Source of the DNA: Gordonia amarae NBRC 15530 | GTDB lineage: Bacteria > Actinomycetota > Actinomycetes > Mycobacteriales > Mycobacteriaceae | DNA: 64,000 nt | NCBI RefSeq assembly: GCF_000241345.1 | Contig: NZ_BAED01000003.1 | Location: 1-64,000, forward strand | Reading direction: 5' to 3' | Shown here: positions 1 to 10,729 of the stretch, one piece after another | Layout: every line of letters starts with the position of its first letter | How positions within the stretch are numbered: the first letter of the stretch is position 1 | Position numbers and translations under genes: made by a program | The notes under the pieces: model-generated | Database searches by the model: none | Told to the model about the DNA's origin: nothing | Seen by the model: only the letters and a program-made list of their open reading frames with translations

Positions 1-2
1 CC

Positions 3-59
3 GACGACCTGACCGCGGTGCTCGATCTGGTGGAGGAGTCGGTACGCATCGAGCGGTAG
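3..59 (+). CDS. 3' end of an unidentified gene
   Basis: Reading from base 3 gives 18 codons ending in TAG at 57-59, with residues DDLTAVLDLVEESVRIER. The acidic, helical composition and high-GC third positions look like a true C-terminus, and the gene would run in the same direction as the kinase 154 bases downstream. The rest lies outside the window and the family cannot be named from so short a piece. Confidence 0.5.
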   Translation, partial: DDLTAVLDLVEESVRIER

Positions 60-213
60 GCGAAACGCGCACGCCCTGCCCGGGTGTCGTGTCGTTCGAC
101 CGAAGGGTCGACGTCGCGCCACCTGGGTTCGGGCGGTACCTCTTGGGTAGGGTCAGGGGCATCCGACGATCCCGACACCGTCACCCATCATTCCCGGCCC
201 GGAAGAGCACGCA

Positions 214-2079
214 ATGAAACCAGGTGCAGTCTTCGCCGAGCACTACCGCGTGCTCTCGCAGCTCGGCGTGGGCGGCATGGGCGAGGTGTACCTCGTCGAG
301 AACGTCCGGCTCGGCCGCCGCGAAGCACTCAAACTGCTACACACCACCGGCGATGACGAGGCGGTGACCCGGTTCGAGCGTGAGGCGCGCACCGCGGCCC
401 GCCTCAGTCACCCGTCCATCGCCGGCATCTACCACTACGGCACCGAGGACGGCCGACCGTGGTTCACGATGGTGTATGTCGAGGGTACCGACCTCACCAA
501 TGCCACGCTCACCGACGCCGAGGCCATCACGGTGCTGCGTTCGGTGGCCGAGGCCATCGACTACGCGCACGATCAGCACGTGGTGCACCGGGATATCAAA
601 CCGGCCAACCTGATGGTCAGCCGCAACCGCAGCGGCCGGATCGACCGCGCGTATGTCCTCGATTTCGGGATCGCCCGCCCCGAGGGTGATCCGCGGATCA
701 CGCACGCCAACATGTACATCGGCACCGTCGCCTACTCCGCGCCGGAGACGTTCGCGGGTGACGCGGTGGGTGCCTCGGACATCTACTCCCTGGCGTGCAC
801 GGCCTTCGAACTGCTCAGTGCGAAGACACCGTTCGACGCCGACACGGTCACCCAGCTGATGATCGCCCATGCCAGCTGGCCGCCGGCCAAACTGTCGCAG
901 TACCGGGAGGACCTGGCAGCGGCCGATCCGGTGTTCGACCGGGCGCTGGCAAAGGAGCCCGAGGACCGCTACGGATCGTGCGTGGAGTTCGTCGACGCCC
1001 TCGAGCAGGCGATCCGGACGTCCCCGACCGGCGGTTCCGGCTCTGCGGCGTTCCCCGTACAGTCCCCGGGTGGTCCGGTATCGGGACCGCAGAGTGGCTT
1101 CGCACCGCAACGCGACCCGCGGACGCCACCCCCGTCCGGGCCGCATGCCCCCCATCAGGCTCCCCCGGTGTCGAATCCTCCCGGCTCGAACCCACAGGGT
1201 GTGCCCGTCTACGGTTCCACTCCGCAGACACCGATGGGCTACACACCCAACCCCCAGTCGTCCAGTCCCCAGTCGTCCAACCCCCAGTCGTCCAACCCGC
1301 AGAACCTCATCCCCATCCAGACGCCACAACACCCGCCATCCCAGCACCCCACACCTCCGCCGGGCCGGCAGGGTGGCTACGGCTATGGCCCGGGAGTCCA
1401 GGGCACTCCGCCGTACGGTGGCGGTGTCGCAGGCGGTCAGGGTCCGGGTGGCACGTCTCCCCTGGGCCTGTATTCGGGCGCACAGGCCACCGGCGGTCAG
1501 CCGTCGGGTGGCACCGGGTCGGGCGGTATGTCGAAGAAGGCGCTGGGCTGGTTGATCGGCGCCGGCGTCCTCATCCTGGTGGTGGCGATCGTGGCGTTCG
1601 TGCTGATCGGTCGTTCCGGCGGCGGCGATGGTACCGATGATCCGGTGGCCTCGTCCTCGTCGGTGAGTTCGTCGTCGGTGTCGTCGACGGCCAACACCGC
1701 CGGAACCATCGACTCGTCGGGGTATGTGTTCAACGGTTCGGCCACCGGCACCCCGCGCAGTTGCCGCTGGATCCGGGTGGTGCCGCTGGCCACCGCACAG
1801 ACCGGCAAGTACGGCAAGATGTCCAGCGAGATCGTCAACCAGCTCGGCTGCATCAACGTCAAGCTGGAAACGGTGATGAGCCGCTGCAAGGAGCTCATGC
1901 CCAACGAGTCCGGCTACTGCGCCTTCTGGGATCCGCAGGGCGTGCTGTCAGGCAAGGCGCAGTCCGGTCGCCCACTGCTGATCATCCTGCGCAAGACGTG
2001 CCTGGACCGCGAGAACAAGACCAAATGGTCTGCGGGACCCATCGGCGACGACTGCATCACCTACCCCAAACAGCCCTGA
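214..2079 (+). CDS. Transmembrane serine/threonine protein kinase (PknB-like family)
   Basis: A 621-residue receptor-type Hanks kinase. The catalytic domain fills roughly residues 10-270: glycine loop GVGGMGEV, ATP-binding Lys40, catalytic HRDIKPAN at 125, metal-binding DFG at 150 and the APE-like SAPET. A proline/glutamine/serine-rich linker (about 280-435) follows, then one membrane helix at about 442-465 after a Lys-Lys stop-transfer pair, and an extracellular domain of about 130 residues with several cysteines. There are no PASTA repeats, so the ligand differs from that of PknB. The ATG is preceded by GGAAGAG. Known for the family: phosphorylation of cytoplasmic proteins in response to envelope signals. 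The sensed signal and targets cannot be read from the sequence. Confidence 0.93.
   Translation: MKPGAVFAEHYRVLSQLGVGGMGEVYLVENVRLGRREALKLLHTTGDDEAVTRFEREARTAARLSHPSIAGIYHYGTEDGRPWFTMVYVEGTDLTNATLTDAEAITVLRSVAEAIDYAHDQHVVHRDIKPANLMVSRNRSGRIDRAYVLDFGIARPEGDPRITHANMYIGTVAYSAPETFAGDAVGASDIYSLACTAFELLSAKTPFDADTVTQLMIAHASWPPAKLSQYREDLAAADPVFDRALAKEPEDRYGSCVEFVDALEQAIRTSPTGGSGSAAFPVQSPGGPVSGPQSGFAPQRDPRTPPPSGPHAPHQAPPVSNPPGSNPQGVPVYGSTPQTPMGYTPNPQSSSPQSSNPQSSNPQNLIPIQTPQHPPSQHPTPPPGRQGGYGYGPGVQGTPPYGGGVAGGQGPGGTSPLGLYSGAQATGGQPSGGTGSGGMSKKALGWLIGAGVLILVVAIVAFVLIGRSGGGDGTDDPVASSSSVSSSSVSSTANTAGTIDSSGYVFNGSATGTPRSCRWIRVVPLATAQTGKYGKMSSEIVNQLGCINVKLETVMSRCKELMPNESGYCAFWDPQGVLSGKAQSGRPLLIILRKTCLDRENKTKWSAGPIGDDCITYPKQP
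1252..1296 (+). repeat. Three tandem 15-bp repeats in the kinase linker
   Basis: Three in-frame copies of a 15-bp unit (CCCCAGTCGTCCAAC, the first copy ending AGT) encode repeated Pro-Gln-Ser-Ser-Asn/Ser pentapeptides in the juxtamembrane linker of the kinase. Perfect unit length and in-frame periodicity suggest copy number could vary by slippage. Confidence 0.85.
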
Positions 2080-2083
2080 GCGC

Positions 2084-2115
2084 CCCACATCTGCGCGCCG
2101 GGCGTCAGGTGTGGG
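2084..2115. terminator. Imperfect hairpin between convergent genes
   Basis: A 10-bp stem with one mismatch (CCCACATCTG pairing with CAGGTGTGGG) around a 12-base loop lies between the ends of the convergent kinase and ABC-F genes. There is no U-tract, so it is only a weak candidate for a shared terminator. Confidence 0.35.
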
Positions 2116-2154
2116 TGAAACCGGGCAACTGACCTGGCCGTCGAGCCGTCGGGA

Positions 2155-3783
<1,629 letters not shown>

Positions 3784-3976
3784 GACGGGCCAGTCTACCG
3801 GTGATACGTGATCAAACCCGCATCGTTTGTCGGTGCCACGCTACGACCGCATCCAGCGTGTCCACGGCTCACCACGCATACACAGGAAATCAGAGCGACG
3901 CAGGTCACGACGATCAGCCAAAAGCGGTGGATACCACATCACCGACCACCCAGGTTGGAAATAAGACAGCACACCA

Positions 3977-3995
3977 CTAGGCTAGGTTAGCCTCG
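3977..3995. promoter_or_regulatory. IdeR/DtxR-like iron box upstream of the double glycosyltransferase
   Basis: The 19 bases CTAGGCTAGGTTAGCCTCG match 13 of 19 positions of the DtxR/IdeR consensus TTAGGTTAGGCTAACCTAA. The site lies 24 bases before the GTG start of the gene at 4020, where a repressor would block the promoter. It is one of seven such sites in this block. Confidence 0.65.
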
Positions 3996-4019
3996 CCTCA
4001 TACGACGGAGACACCACCT

Positions 4020-6074
4020 GTGCCAACATTACTCCCGATCGGCAGACCCTCGCGCAGTCCCAGTCTGTGCACGGTCATCTGCTGTTACACCGCGCAGCGG
4101 TGGGATCTGCTGATCGACGGAATCGGCGCGGCGGCAACCCAACTCCACGAAGGCGACCGGCTCGTCGTGGTTGTCGACCACAACCCTGAACTGCAGGCAC
4201 GCCTCATCCGGCATTTCGGTGCCGACGGCGCCTTCCCCACCGACGACGCACCGGATCTGCACGTCGTCGCCAACACCCAGACCAAGGGCCTGTCCGGGGC
4301 CCGCAACACCGGCATCGACCACGCCGATCAGGACGTGATCGTCTACCTCGACGACGACGCCGTCCTGCGCCCCGGCGCGCTCGATCACCTGCGTTCGGTG
4401 ATGCACTCGCGACCCGAGGTGGTCGCCGTCGGCGGTGGCGTCCACGCGGCCTGGGAAGGACGCACACCGCGCTGGTTTCCCGACGAGTTCGGCTGGGTCG
4501 TCGGCTGCGACTATCGCGGCATCGCCGCCTCGGGCAGCCAGGTGCGCAACCCGATCGGCGCCGCGATGGCCGTCCGCAGACCCGAACTGGTCAAGATCGG
4601 CGGCTTCAGCTCCGCTCTCGGCCGCGTCGGCACCCTGCCCGTGGGCTGTGAGGAAACCCTGATGGGTATCGAGCTGCGCAACACCTTTCCCCGGTCCACG
4701 GTGATCCGGGACAGCGGGTTCGCCGTCGACCACCACGTGCCGCAGGCCCGCCAGACGGTCGGCTACTACCTGTCACGGTGCCGTCATGAAGGCCGCTCCA
4801 AGGCCAAGTTGAGCGCCATCGCAGGCCCGGAATCGGCGTTCTCCGCCGAGACCTCCTACCTCACCCGCACCATCACCAGTGGGGTGGTGCGCTACCTCGG
4901 GCAGTTCGGCCGCGGCGACATCTTCGCCCCGGCGCGCCTGCTGATCATGGTCCTGGGTGTGTTCGCGACCGGCATGGGCACCGTGCTCGGAACGGTCGGC
5001 AGCGGCGTGGGAAGGTCCCGGCGCCGGGCGCGCACCCTGCCGACGCTGACCAATCCGATCACCCGCGAGGACCTCGTCTCGATCGTGATCCCCACCGTCG
5101 GCCGCGATCAGGTACTCAAGACGGTGCGGGCGGCGTTGGCACAGCAGGAGGTGAACCTCGAGGTCATCGTCGCCGACAACCGGCCGGGCACCGGCGACAC
5201 CACCCGGATCCTGTCGGTCATCGACGACCCGCGCCTGCGGATCGTGCCCGAACCGGTTCCAGGCGCCTCCCGGGCCCGCAACACCGGCATGGCCGCCGCC
5301 CGCGGGACCGTCATCGCCCTCACCGACGACGATGCTATCCCCGAACCCCGTTGGGCCGCACAGATTCTCGATGTGTTCGTGCGTGACCGCACCAGGTCGA
5401 TCGCGATGGTCACCGGCCGGGTGGTGAGCACCGAATCCCCCACCGAACTGCAGACCATGTTCGAGGACGGGGGCATCTTCGACAAAGGTGACGACGCCAA
5501 GATCTGGACGATCGAACAGCGGCCACATCTCGATGATCTCGCCGGCTATGCCGAACACCGGGTGTTCTTCCCCTACTCCACGGGCCCGGTCGGGGGCGCC
5601 GGCAACTGCGCGATCGCCCGCGAGGCGGCGGGCGACATCGGCGGCTTCGACGAGCGGCTGGGACCGGCCACCCCGACGCTCGGCGGCGAGGACCTGGACT
5701 ACCTGCGCACCGCGCTGTTCCGGAACTGGGCGATCTATTACCAGCCGAGTGCCGTGGTGAGCCATTACCACCGTGACAACCTCGCCGACCTGCGCACCCA
5801 GTGCTGGGGTTACGGCACCGGCATGTCCGCGTGCCTGACCAAACTGGTGGCCTCCCGCCACCTCGCCGGGCTGCTGCTCAGGTTCCCCGCCGGGGTGCGG
5901 GAACTGTTCGCTCCCGGTTCCAACCTGAATTCCCGGTACCCCGACACCTGGCCCTTCCACCTGCGCGTCATCGAGGTGTCCGGCTACCTCGCTGGCCCCC
6001 TTCTGTACGCGAAAAGTGCGTGGAACGTCCGCAGGCGAGCCACCCGAACGAACCACCTGGGAGATCGCACGTGA
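4020..6074 (+). CDS. Tandem double GT2 glycosyltransferase with central membrane segment
   Basis: A 684-residue protein with two family-2 glycosyltransferase domains. The first (about 15-240) has the GLSGARNTG and YLDDDAV (about 110) motifs of a nucleotide-sugar binding GT-A fold. A hydrophobic segment lies near 303-325. The second (from about 352) begins VSIVIPTVGRD and has GASRARNTG, LTDDDAIPE (about 433) and a C-terminal GGEDLDYLRT acceptor-side motif. The GTG start has GGAG nine bases upstream. The stop overlaps the next start (GTGA). The second half resembles the separate GT2 at 13256, suggesting duplication and fusion. It probably adds two sugars to one glycan at the inner membrane face; sugar identities are unknown. 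Confidence 0.87.
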   Translation: MPTLLPIGRPSRSPSLCTVICCYTAQRWDLLIDGIGAAATQLHEGDRLVVVVDHNPELQARLIRHFGADGAFPTDDAPDLHVVANTQTKGLSGARNTGIDHADQDVIVYLDDDAVLRPGALDHLRSVMHSRPEVVAVGGGVHAAWEGRTPRWFPDEFGWVVGCDYRGIAASGSQVRNPIGAAMAVRRPELVKIGGFSSALGRVGTLPVGCEETLMGIELRNTFPRSTVIRDSGFAVDHHVPQARQTVGYYLSRCRHEGRSKAKLSAIAGPESAFSAETSYLTRTITSGVVRYLGQFGRGDIFAPARLLIMVLGVFATGMGTVLGTVGSGVGRSRRRARTLPTLTNPITREDLVSIVIPTVGRDQVLKTVRAALAQQEVNLEVIVADNRPGTGDTTRILSVIDDPRLRIVPEPVPGASRARNTGMAAARGTVIALTDDDAIPEPRWAAQILDVFVRDRTRSIAMVTGRVVSTESPTELQTMFEDGGIFDKGDDAKIWTIEQRPHLDDLAGYAEHRVFFPYSTGPVGGAGNCAIAREAAGDIGGFDERLGPATPTLGGEDLDYLRTALFRNWAIYYQPSAVVSHYHRDNLADLRTQCWGYGTGMSACLTKLVASRHLAGLLLRFPAGVRELFAPGSNLNSRYPDTWPFHLRVIEVSGYLAGPLLYAKSAWNVRRRATRTNHLGDRT

Positions 6075-8380
6075 CTTTGGTCGACCGGCCCGGCCCGGGC
6101 CCCTCCGACATCACCGAGACCGGAAGACACCGGCTCGACGACCTTCAGACCGCCGTGGCGACCCCGGCCGCACGGCCCGTGTCCTACGGCTGGCATCCCC
6201 GCGCCGCACTGTGGACAGCCCTCACCGTCGCGGCCGTCGCGCTCGTCGTCGCCGTCCTGGACTGGTCGGGTGTCGCCGTTCCCGGTGTCATCCGGATCCC
6301 CGCGGTGCTCCTCGCGGTCTTCCTGCTGCCCGGCGTGCCGATCGTGGTGGCGCTGCGCATTCCCGGTCGCGCCCTGGCCACGGCCCTGATCGTGTCCGCG
6401 TCACTGTCGGTGAACATCCTCGTCACCCAGATATCAATGGTGCTCGAGCAGTGGCATTCGGCGCAGACCCAGACCATTCTGCTGGTCGTCGGGCTCGTCG
6501 CGTCGATCGCCGCGTTCCGGACGGTGCCCGCTGACGTCCGCACCGGGCCGCTCGGTCTGGCCCGGGCGCACTGGACCCCGACCCGGCTGGCGATGCTCGC
6601 CGCGCTCGCGGTCTCGCTGGCTCTGTTCATCGTCGCCGCACGCGGCCTCGACATCCTGCAGGCAGGTCCCTACGGGGTGATCTCGCTGGTCGGACCGTGG
6701 TACTTCCTCGGTCTGCTGCTGCTGGTCGCCACGATCGTCCTCACCCTGCGCGCCGGGCACATCGATCACATCGTGATGACCGCGGCCGCCGCCCTGGCCG
6801 TCGTCTACAACACGATGCTGGTCGCGGTGGCCACCGGTGAGGCGTCGGTGCCCACCGCCTTCGTCCACCGCGGATTCGTCTCGGTCCTGGCTGCATCACA
6901 CCGGCTGCCCGATCTGGAGGACGCCCGCTATAGCTGGGCCGGTTTCTTCTCGCTGGCCACCCATATCCAGGAGTCGGCAGGGTTCACCGATCTGACCGAC
7001 GTGCTGTTCTGGGCGCCGGTCGTGTTCGGTCCCCTGATGTGTTTCGGCCTGTACGCCATCGCGTGGGCGATCGGCGGCAATGCCCGCATCGCCTGGATGG
7101 CGGTACTGCTGTACCAGGCGTTCAACTGGTATCAGCAGGACTACTTCGCCCCCCAGGCCGTCGCAGGCCTCGGCTATGTCGCCATCCTGGGCACGATGCT
7201 GTGGCAGCTGCGCCGCTCCCCGCTGCCGGCGCCGGCCGGGCTCGACCGGGTCCTTCCCGGCCGGCTGGGCGAGGTGCTCAGCCTCGCCCGGCGCACCCCG
7301 GGACGGGTGCCGGGCTTCGGTTCGGGGCGGACGCCGGCCGTCGGCGCCACCCTGCTGCTGATCATCACCGCCAACACCGTGTCGCATCAGATGACGCCGA
7401 TGCTGACCGTGCTCGCACTCGCCGCCTTCGCGGTCACCGGTACCACCCGATACCGCACTTTGTGGCTGGCGGCCGGCCTGGTGTTCGCCGCGTGGTTCAG
7501 TTACGGCGCCACCGATTTCTGGATGGGACACCTCAACTCGCTGTTCAACGAGGTCGGCCAGATCGGCTACTCGGTCAACCGCGGCGTGGGCCAGCGCCTC
7601 AACGGCGACCCCACCTACAAGAGCATGCAGTACCTGCGGATAGCCGCCTCCGGTGCCTTTGTCGTCGTGGCGTTCATCGGCTGGCTCACCTGCCGGGGCC
7701 GGCGAGCCTGGCTCGTGTCCGGCCTGCTGTGCGCCGCGCCGTTCGTGCTGGTGACGCTGCAGAGCTACGGCGGCGAGATGATCATCCGTGTGTTCCTGCT
7801 GGCCTCCCCCACGCTGGCGCCGTTCGTGGCCATCGCCCTGGTCAAACTCTCGCGGAAGCTGCGCCGCCTGCCCACCGTGCTGGTCACGGTGGTGGCGATC
7901 ATCCTGACGCTGGGGATGGGTGTGCTCGAAACCACCAACCGCGGTCTGAACGCCGCGTTCGAGGCCTCCACCCCGGCCGAGGACGCCCTCACCCAGGGAC
8001 TGATCAACAAGATCCCGCCGAACTCGTCGGTGATGGTGTTCAGTCACGCCCCGCATTCGGTGGGTGCGCGCCGCGCGCTGGACCCCGACAGCCCGATCGT
8101 CGGCTACATCGACAGCTTCCCGTGCCTGGACAACCTCGCGCAATGTACCGAGAACCGGCAGCCCGACTACGTGCTGATCACCCACCAGGGCATCGAGATG
8201 ATGGACCTGCAGCTGGGTAAGCCGGCCGAGGAGATGGAGTCCGATATCGCCGCGCTCGAGAAGCTCGAGGACTACACGATGTTCATCGAGACCGATTCGG
8301 TGCGGATTCTGCACTTCGTGGATGCGCCGGCGGTGGACCTGTCGGCAGAACTCGCCCGTTCCGAAGGTAAGGACAACTGA
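6071..8380 (+). CDS. Large polytopic membrane protein of the iron-regulated glycan cluster
   Basis: About 769 residues from the GTG that overlaps the preceding stop by four bases. After a soluble N-terminus of about 40 residues the chain is a long series of hydrophobic helices, roughly a dozen or more, broken by a loop near the middle (QAFNWYQQDYFAPQAVAG). It ends in a soluble C-terminal domain of about 140 residues. Length and layout resemble GT-C type glycosyltransferases or Wzy-like polymerases, but I see no diagnostic motif and do not assign one. Tight coupling to the double GT2 upstream and a small membrane protein downstream suggests it works with them in glycan assembly or transfer. 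Confidence 0.75.
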   Translation: MTLVDRPGPGPSDITETGRHRLDDLQTAVATPAARPVSYGWHPRAALWTALTVAAVALVVAVLDWSGVAVPGVIRIPAVLLAVFLLPGVPIVVALRIPGRALATALIVSASLSVNILVTQISMVLEQWHSAQTQTILLVVGLVASIAAFRTVPADVRTGPLGLARAHWTPTRLAMLAALAVSLALFIVAARGLDILQAGPYGVISLVGPWYFLGLLLLVATIVLTLRAGHIDHIVMTAAAALAVVYNTMLVAVATGEASVPTAFVHRGFVSVLAASHRLPDLEDARYSWAGFFSLATHIQESAGFTDLTDVLFWAPVVFGPLMCFGLYAIAWAIGGNARIAWMAVLLYQAFNWYQQDYFAPQAVAGLGYVAILGTMLWQLRRSPLPAPAGLDRVLPGRLGEVLSLARRTPGRVPGFGSGRTPAVGATLLLIITANTVSHQMTPMLTVLALAAFAVTGTTRYRTLWLAAGLVFAAWFSYGATDFWMGHLNSLFNEVGQIGYSVNRGVGQRLNGDPTYKSMQYLRIAASGAFVVVAFIGWLTCRGRRAWLVSGLLCAAPFVLVTLQSYGGEMIIRVFLLASPTLAPFVAIALVKLSRKLRRLPTVLVTVVAIILTLGMGVLETTNRGLNAAFEASTPAEDALTQGLINKIPPNSSVMVFSHAPHSVGARRALDPDSPIVGYIDSFPCLDNLAQCTENRQPDYVLITHQGIEMMDLQLGKPAEEMESDIAALEKLEDYTMFIETDSVRILHFVDAPAVDLSAELARSEGKDN

Positions 8381-8571
8381 TGGCCGCCGCCATGCTCATC
8401 TTCGCCGGTATCTTCATCGTCGCCGGAGCCGTCCTGCAGGAACGTGAGGTCGGTGACCGGGGTTCGGTGGGCCGCGGTGCGATCGCCCACGCGATCGGCG
8501 CGGGCACCCTCGTCTTCACGGTTTTCGCCGCCATCCTGACGTTCCAGCGGCTTGTCGAGCTGGCATGGTGA
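8380..8571 (+). CDS. Small membrane protein, two helices
   Basis: A 63-residue protein with two hydrophobic helices (about 2-18 and 38-57) separated by a charged segment EREVGDRGSVGRG. Its ATG shares one base with the stop of the large membrane protein (TGATG), and its own stop overlaps the next gene. Such coupling argues that it is really translated. It may be an accessory subunit of the neighbouring membrane protein; no family was recognised. Confidence 0.65.
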   Translation: MAAAMLIFAGIFIVAGAVLQEREVGDRGSVGRGAIAHAIGAGTLVFTVFAAILTFQRLVELAW

Positions 8572-9479
8572 CAGCGCGCGCCCGGCGGGTGCGACCGGCC
8601 GTCGTCGCCGCCCTCGCCGCCGGTCTGGTCCTCACCTCGTGTGGTGATTCCGGTGGAAGCGATTCCGCCGCTGATGCATTGAACTGCGACCATCGCGCGA
8701 CGATCAGCGGTGTGGCACCCCCGCACGCGATCGAGGGCACCTGGCAGTCGGTGTTCATCGATGACTTCAACCGGTGCGAGCTCGGCGAGAACTGGTCGGC
8801 CTACGACGGCCGTCCGGGCGGCGCCAAGTACGGCAAGTGGCATCCGTCGATGGTGTCGATCGACAACGGTGCGCTGCGCCTGCACAGCAAACGCGACGGT
8901 GACGACTGGAAGATCGGTGGCGTGTCCAACTGGCCGGTGACCCAGAAATACGGCCGCTGGGAGGTGCGGTACCGGGTCGAACGCAGCGCCGACATCTCCT
9001 ACCACTTCCTGTTGTGGCCGCAGAACGAGAAATGGCCACCGGAGATCGATTTCGCCGAGGATGTGTCGTCCGGGCGCGACGAGATCACTGCCTTCCTGCA
9101 CTGGAAGGACGGCAAGGAGAAGCGAAAAGCCAAGGCGCACATAGCAGGTGACTTCACCGACTGGCGCACGGTCGGCGTGGAGTGGGCGCCGGGCATCGTC
9201 CGTTATCTCCTCGACGGCAAGGTGTGGGCGATCTCCCGATCGCCGGACCGCGCCCCGACCACACCGATGTGGCTGGGTCTGCAGATGGGTGCGGGCGCCT
9301 GCGCGCTGCGTGCGGAATGGGGCATGGCGCCGTGCACGCGCGCCGAACCGCGGCCACTCGAGTCCTCGGTCGACATCGACTGGGTCGCCGTCTACGACGT
9401 GATGACCTCGTACGCGTCGCTGGACAAGAGCGGTTACTTCGACAACGCCCCCGGCGCGGTCGATCTGACCGACTCCTGA
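8565..9479 (+). CDS. GH16-family glycan hydrolase or transglycosylase lipoprotein
   Basis: A 304-residue secreted lipoprotein. The N-terminus has arginines, a hydrophobic stretch and a lipobox LTSC with the lipidated Cys near residue 26. The mature part is a GH16 (laminarinase/lichenase type) jelly-roll: FIDDFNRCELGENWS at the start, YGRWEVRYR, and the catalytic motif EIDFAED, which fits the family pattern E-x-D-x-x-E. ATG 8565 and GTG 8568 are both possible starts; both overlap the upstream stop. Known: GH16 enzymes cut or transfer beta-1,3/1,4-glucans and galactans. Here it probably trims or remodels the surface glycan made by this cluster. Its 3' end overlaps the convergent flippase gene by 46 bases. 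Confidence 0.85.
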   Translation: MVTARARRVRPAVVAALAAGLVLTSCGDSGGSDSAADALNCDHRATISGVAPPHAIEGTWQSVFIDDFNRCELGENWSAYDGRPGGAKYGKWHPSMVSIDNGALRLHSKRDGDDWKIGGVSNWPVTQKYGRWEVRYRVERSADISYHFLLWPQNEKWPPEIDFAEDVSSGRDEITAFLHWKDGKEKRKAKAHIAGDFTDWRTVGVEWAPGIVRYLLDGKVWAISRSPDRAPTTPMWLGLQMGAGACALRAEWGMAPCTRAEPRPLESSVDIDWVAVYDVMTSYASLDKSGYFDNAPGAVDLTDS

Positions 9480-10729
9480 TCGGGGGTCGGGCCGGTGCGG
9501 ACGAATGCGCGCACCCCCCGGATGAGTGGGACGATCACCAGCAGCACGATCAGCGCCTCCGAAGCGATGGTGGACCAGCCGACGGCGACGATCCCGTGGC
9601 CGCCGAGCAGTGCGGTGGCGAGTCCCAGGTTGACGAGCGCCCCGGCGACCTGCGCGGCGAGCGCGGGCCACAGCCGGTTCCGGACCCTGCTGACCGCGAC
9701 GAAGATGAGCCCGACCGCCGCGAGCGGCAGTGCCGCCGACGCGACCCGCAGGAGCGGGGTCCCGTTGTCCGCGTAGTCGTCGCCGGCCAGGCGCAGGAAC
9801 AGCGGCCCGATCGTCGACAGCCCGGCCGTCGCCGCGCCGGCGACACCCATCATGATGGCGATGAAACGGTAGGTGAGGTGGCGCAGATCGGTGCTGCCGG
9901 CACTCGCCTCGGCGACGTACGGCCCGATCAGCATCGTCAGCAGCACGATCACCGCGGTGATGAGCTGCCACACCATCGCGAAGTAGGCGTTCTGTCCGGC
10001 GCCGACCTGGCCGATCACGATCATCGGCAGCAGCAGTGGCGTCAGCGAACTCGCCACATAGATCCCGTAGTTGCCGACGATGAACCGCCGCTGGTCACGC
10101 CAGGACGGCAGCACCTGCGGCACGGGCACGACAGCGCGGCGCCGGATCTCCCGGATGACGATCACCCACAGGATGACGGCCCCGATCAGCGCGGTCAGCA
10201 CCCACGTTGCCACGATCCCCTGCCGGCCCGCCACGGCTGCGACAGCCGCGGCCGCAACGAGTTTGACCACCGCGTGCACGATGTTCTTGGCAGCCGACCA
10301 CTCGGCACGTTGCAGGCCGATACAGACGTGGTCGATCAGTGCGAACAACGACAGCGAGGCGACCGCCACCGGGAAGAAGGCCATCTGCCACACATCGGCG
10401 AACATCTCCTCGACCGGCCCGAACGCGAGGAATCCGGCGGCCAGTAATCCGCCGAACAGCACACCGACGGCGAGTCCGTCGGTCAGCAGCCGCGCCGACG
10501 CCGGCCCCGCGACCGGCAGGAACCGCTCGAAGTACGCACCGAGACCGAGGTTGCCGAAGGCGGCCAGCATAGACGCCGCGAAGACGACCGCCGCCGCCGC
10601 ACCCACCTCGGTGGCGGGATACAGCCGGCCGATCACGATCCAGTAGATCAAACCCAAACCGGCCGTAGCGATCCCGGAGATCGCTACGGCCAGTGAGTTT
10701 CGGGCTATTCCCGGCTGGGAGGGGCTCAC
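9434..10729 (-). CDS. MOP-superfamily polysaccharide flippase (Wzx-like), copy 1
   Basis: A 431-residue integral membrane protein with about 12 hydrophobic helices typical of lipid-linked oligosaccharide flippases. The start is GTG at 10729, overlapping the stop of the glycosyltransferase upstream (GTGA), so the two genes form one operon. Early motifs GLGLIYWIVIGRLYPATEVG and FLPVAGPAS closely parallel GLLGLVYWMVAERM and FLPVAGNRS in the second flippase at 21402, so the cluster holds two related flippases. Role by family: moving a lipid-linked glycan from the inner to the outer membrane face. Expression is probably iron-controlled through the box at 11681. Confidence 0.85.
   Translation of the reverse strand: MSPSQPGIARNSLAVAISGIATAGLGLIYWIVIGRLYPATEVGAAAAVVFAASMLAAFGNLGLGAYFERFLPVAGPASARLLTDGLAVGVLFGGLLAAGFLAFGPVEEMFADVWQMAFFPVAVASLSLFALIDHVCIGLQRAEWSAAKNIVHAVVKLVAAAAVAAVAGRQGIVATWVLTALIGAVILWVIVIREIRRRAVVPVPQVLPSWRDQRRFIVGNYGIYVASSLTPLLLPMIVIGQVGAGQNAYFAMVWQLITAVIVLLTMLIGPYVAEASAGSTDLRHLTYRFIAIMMGVAGAATAGLSTIGPLFLRLAGDDYADNGTPLLRVASAALPLAAVGLIFVAVSRVRNRLWPALAAQVAGALVNLGLATALLGGHGIVAVGWSTIASEALIVLLVIVPLIRGVRAFVRTGPTPDQESVRSTAPGALSK

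Noticed and set aside
4773..8314. Long minus-strand frames opposite the glycosyltransferase and membrane protein
   Set aside because: Their translations are rich in Arg, Gly and His and carry no motifs; the plus-strand genes explain the region.
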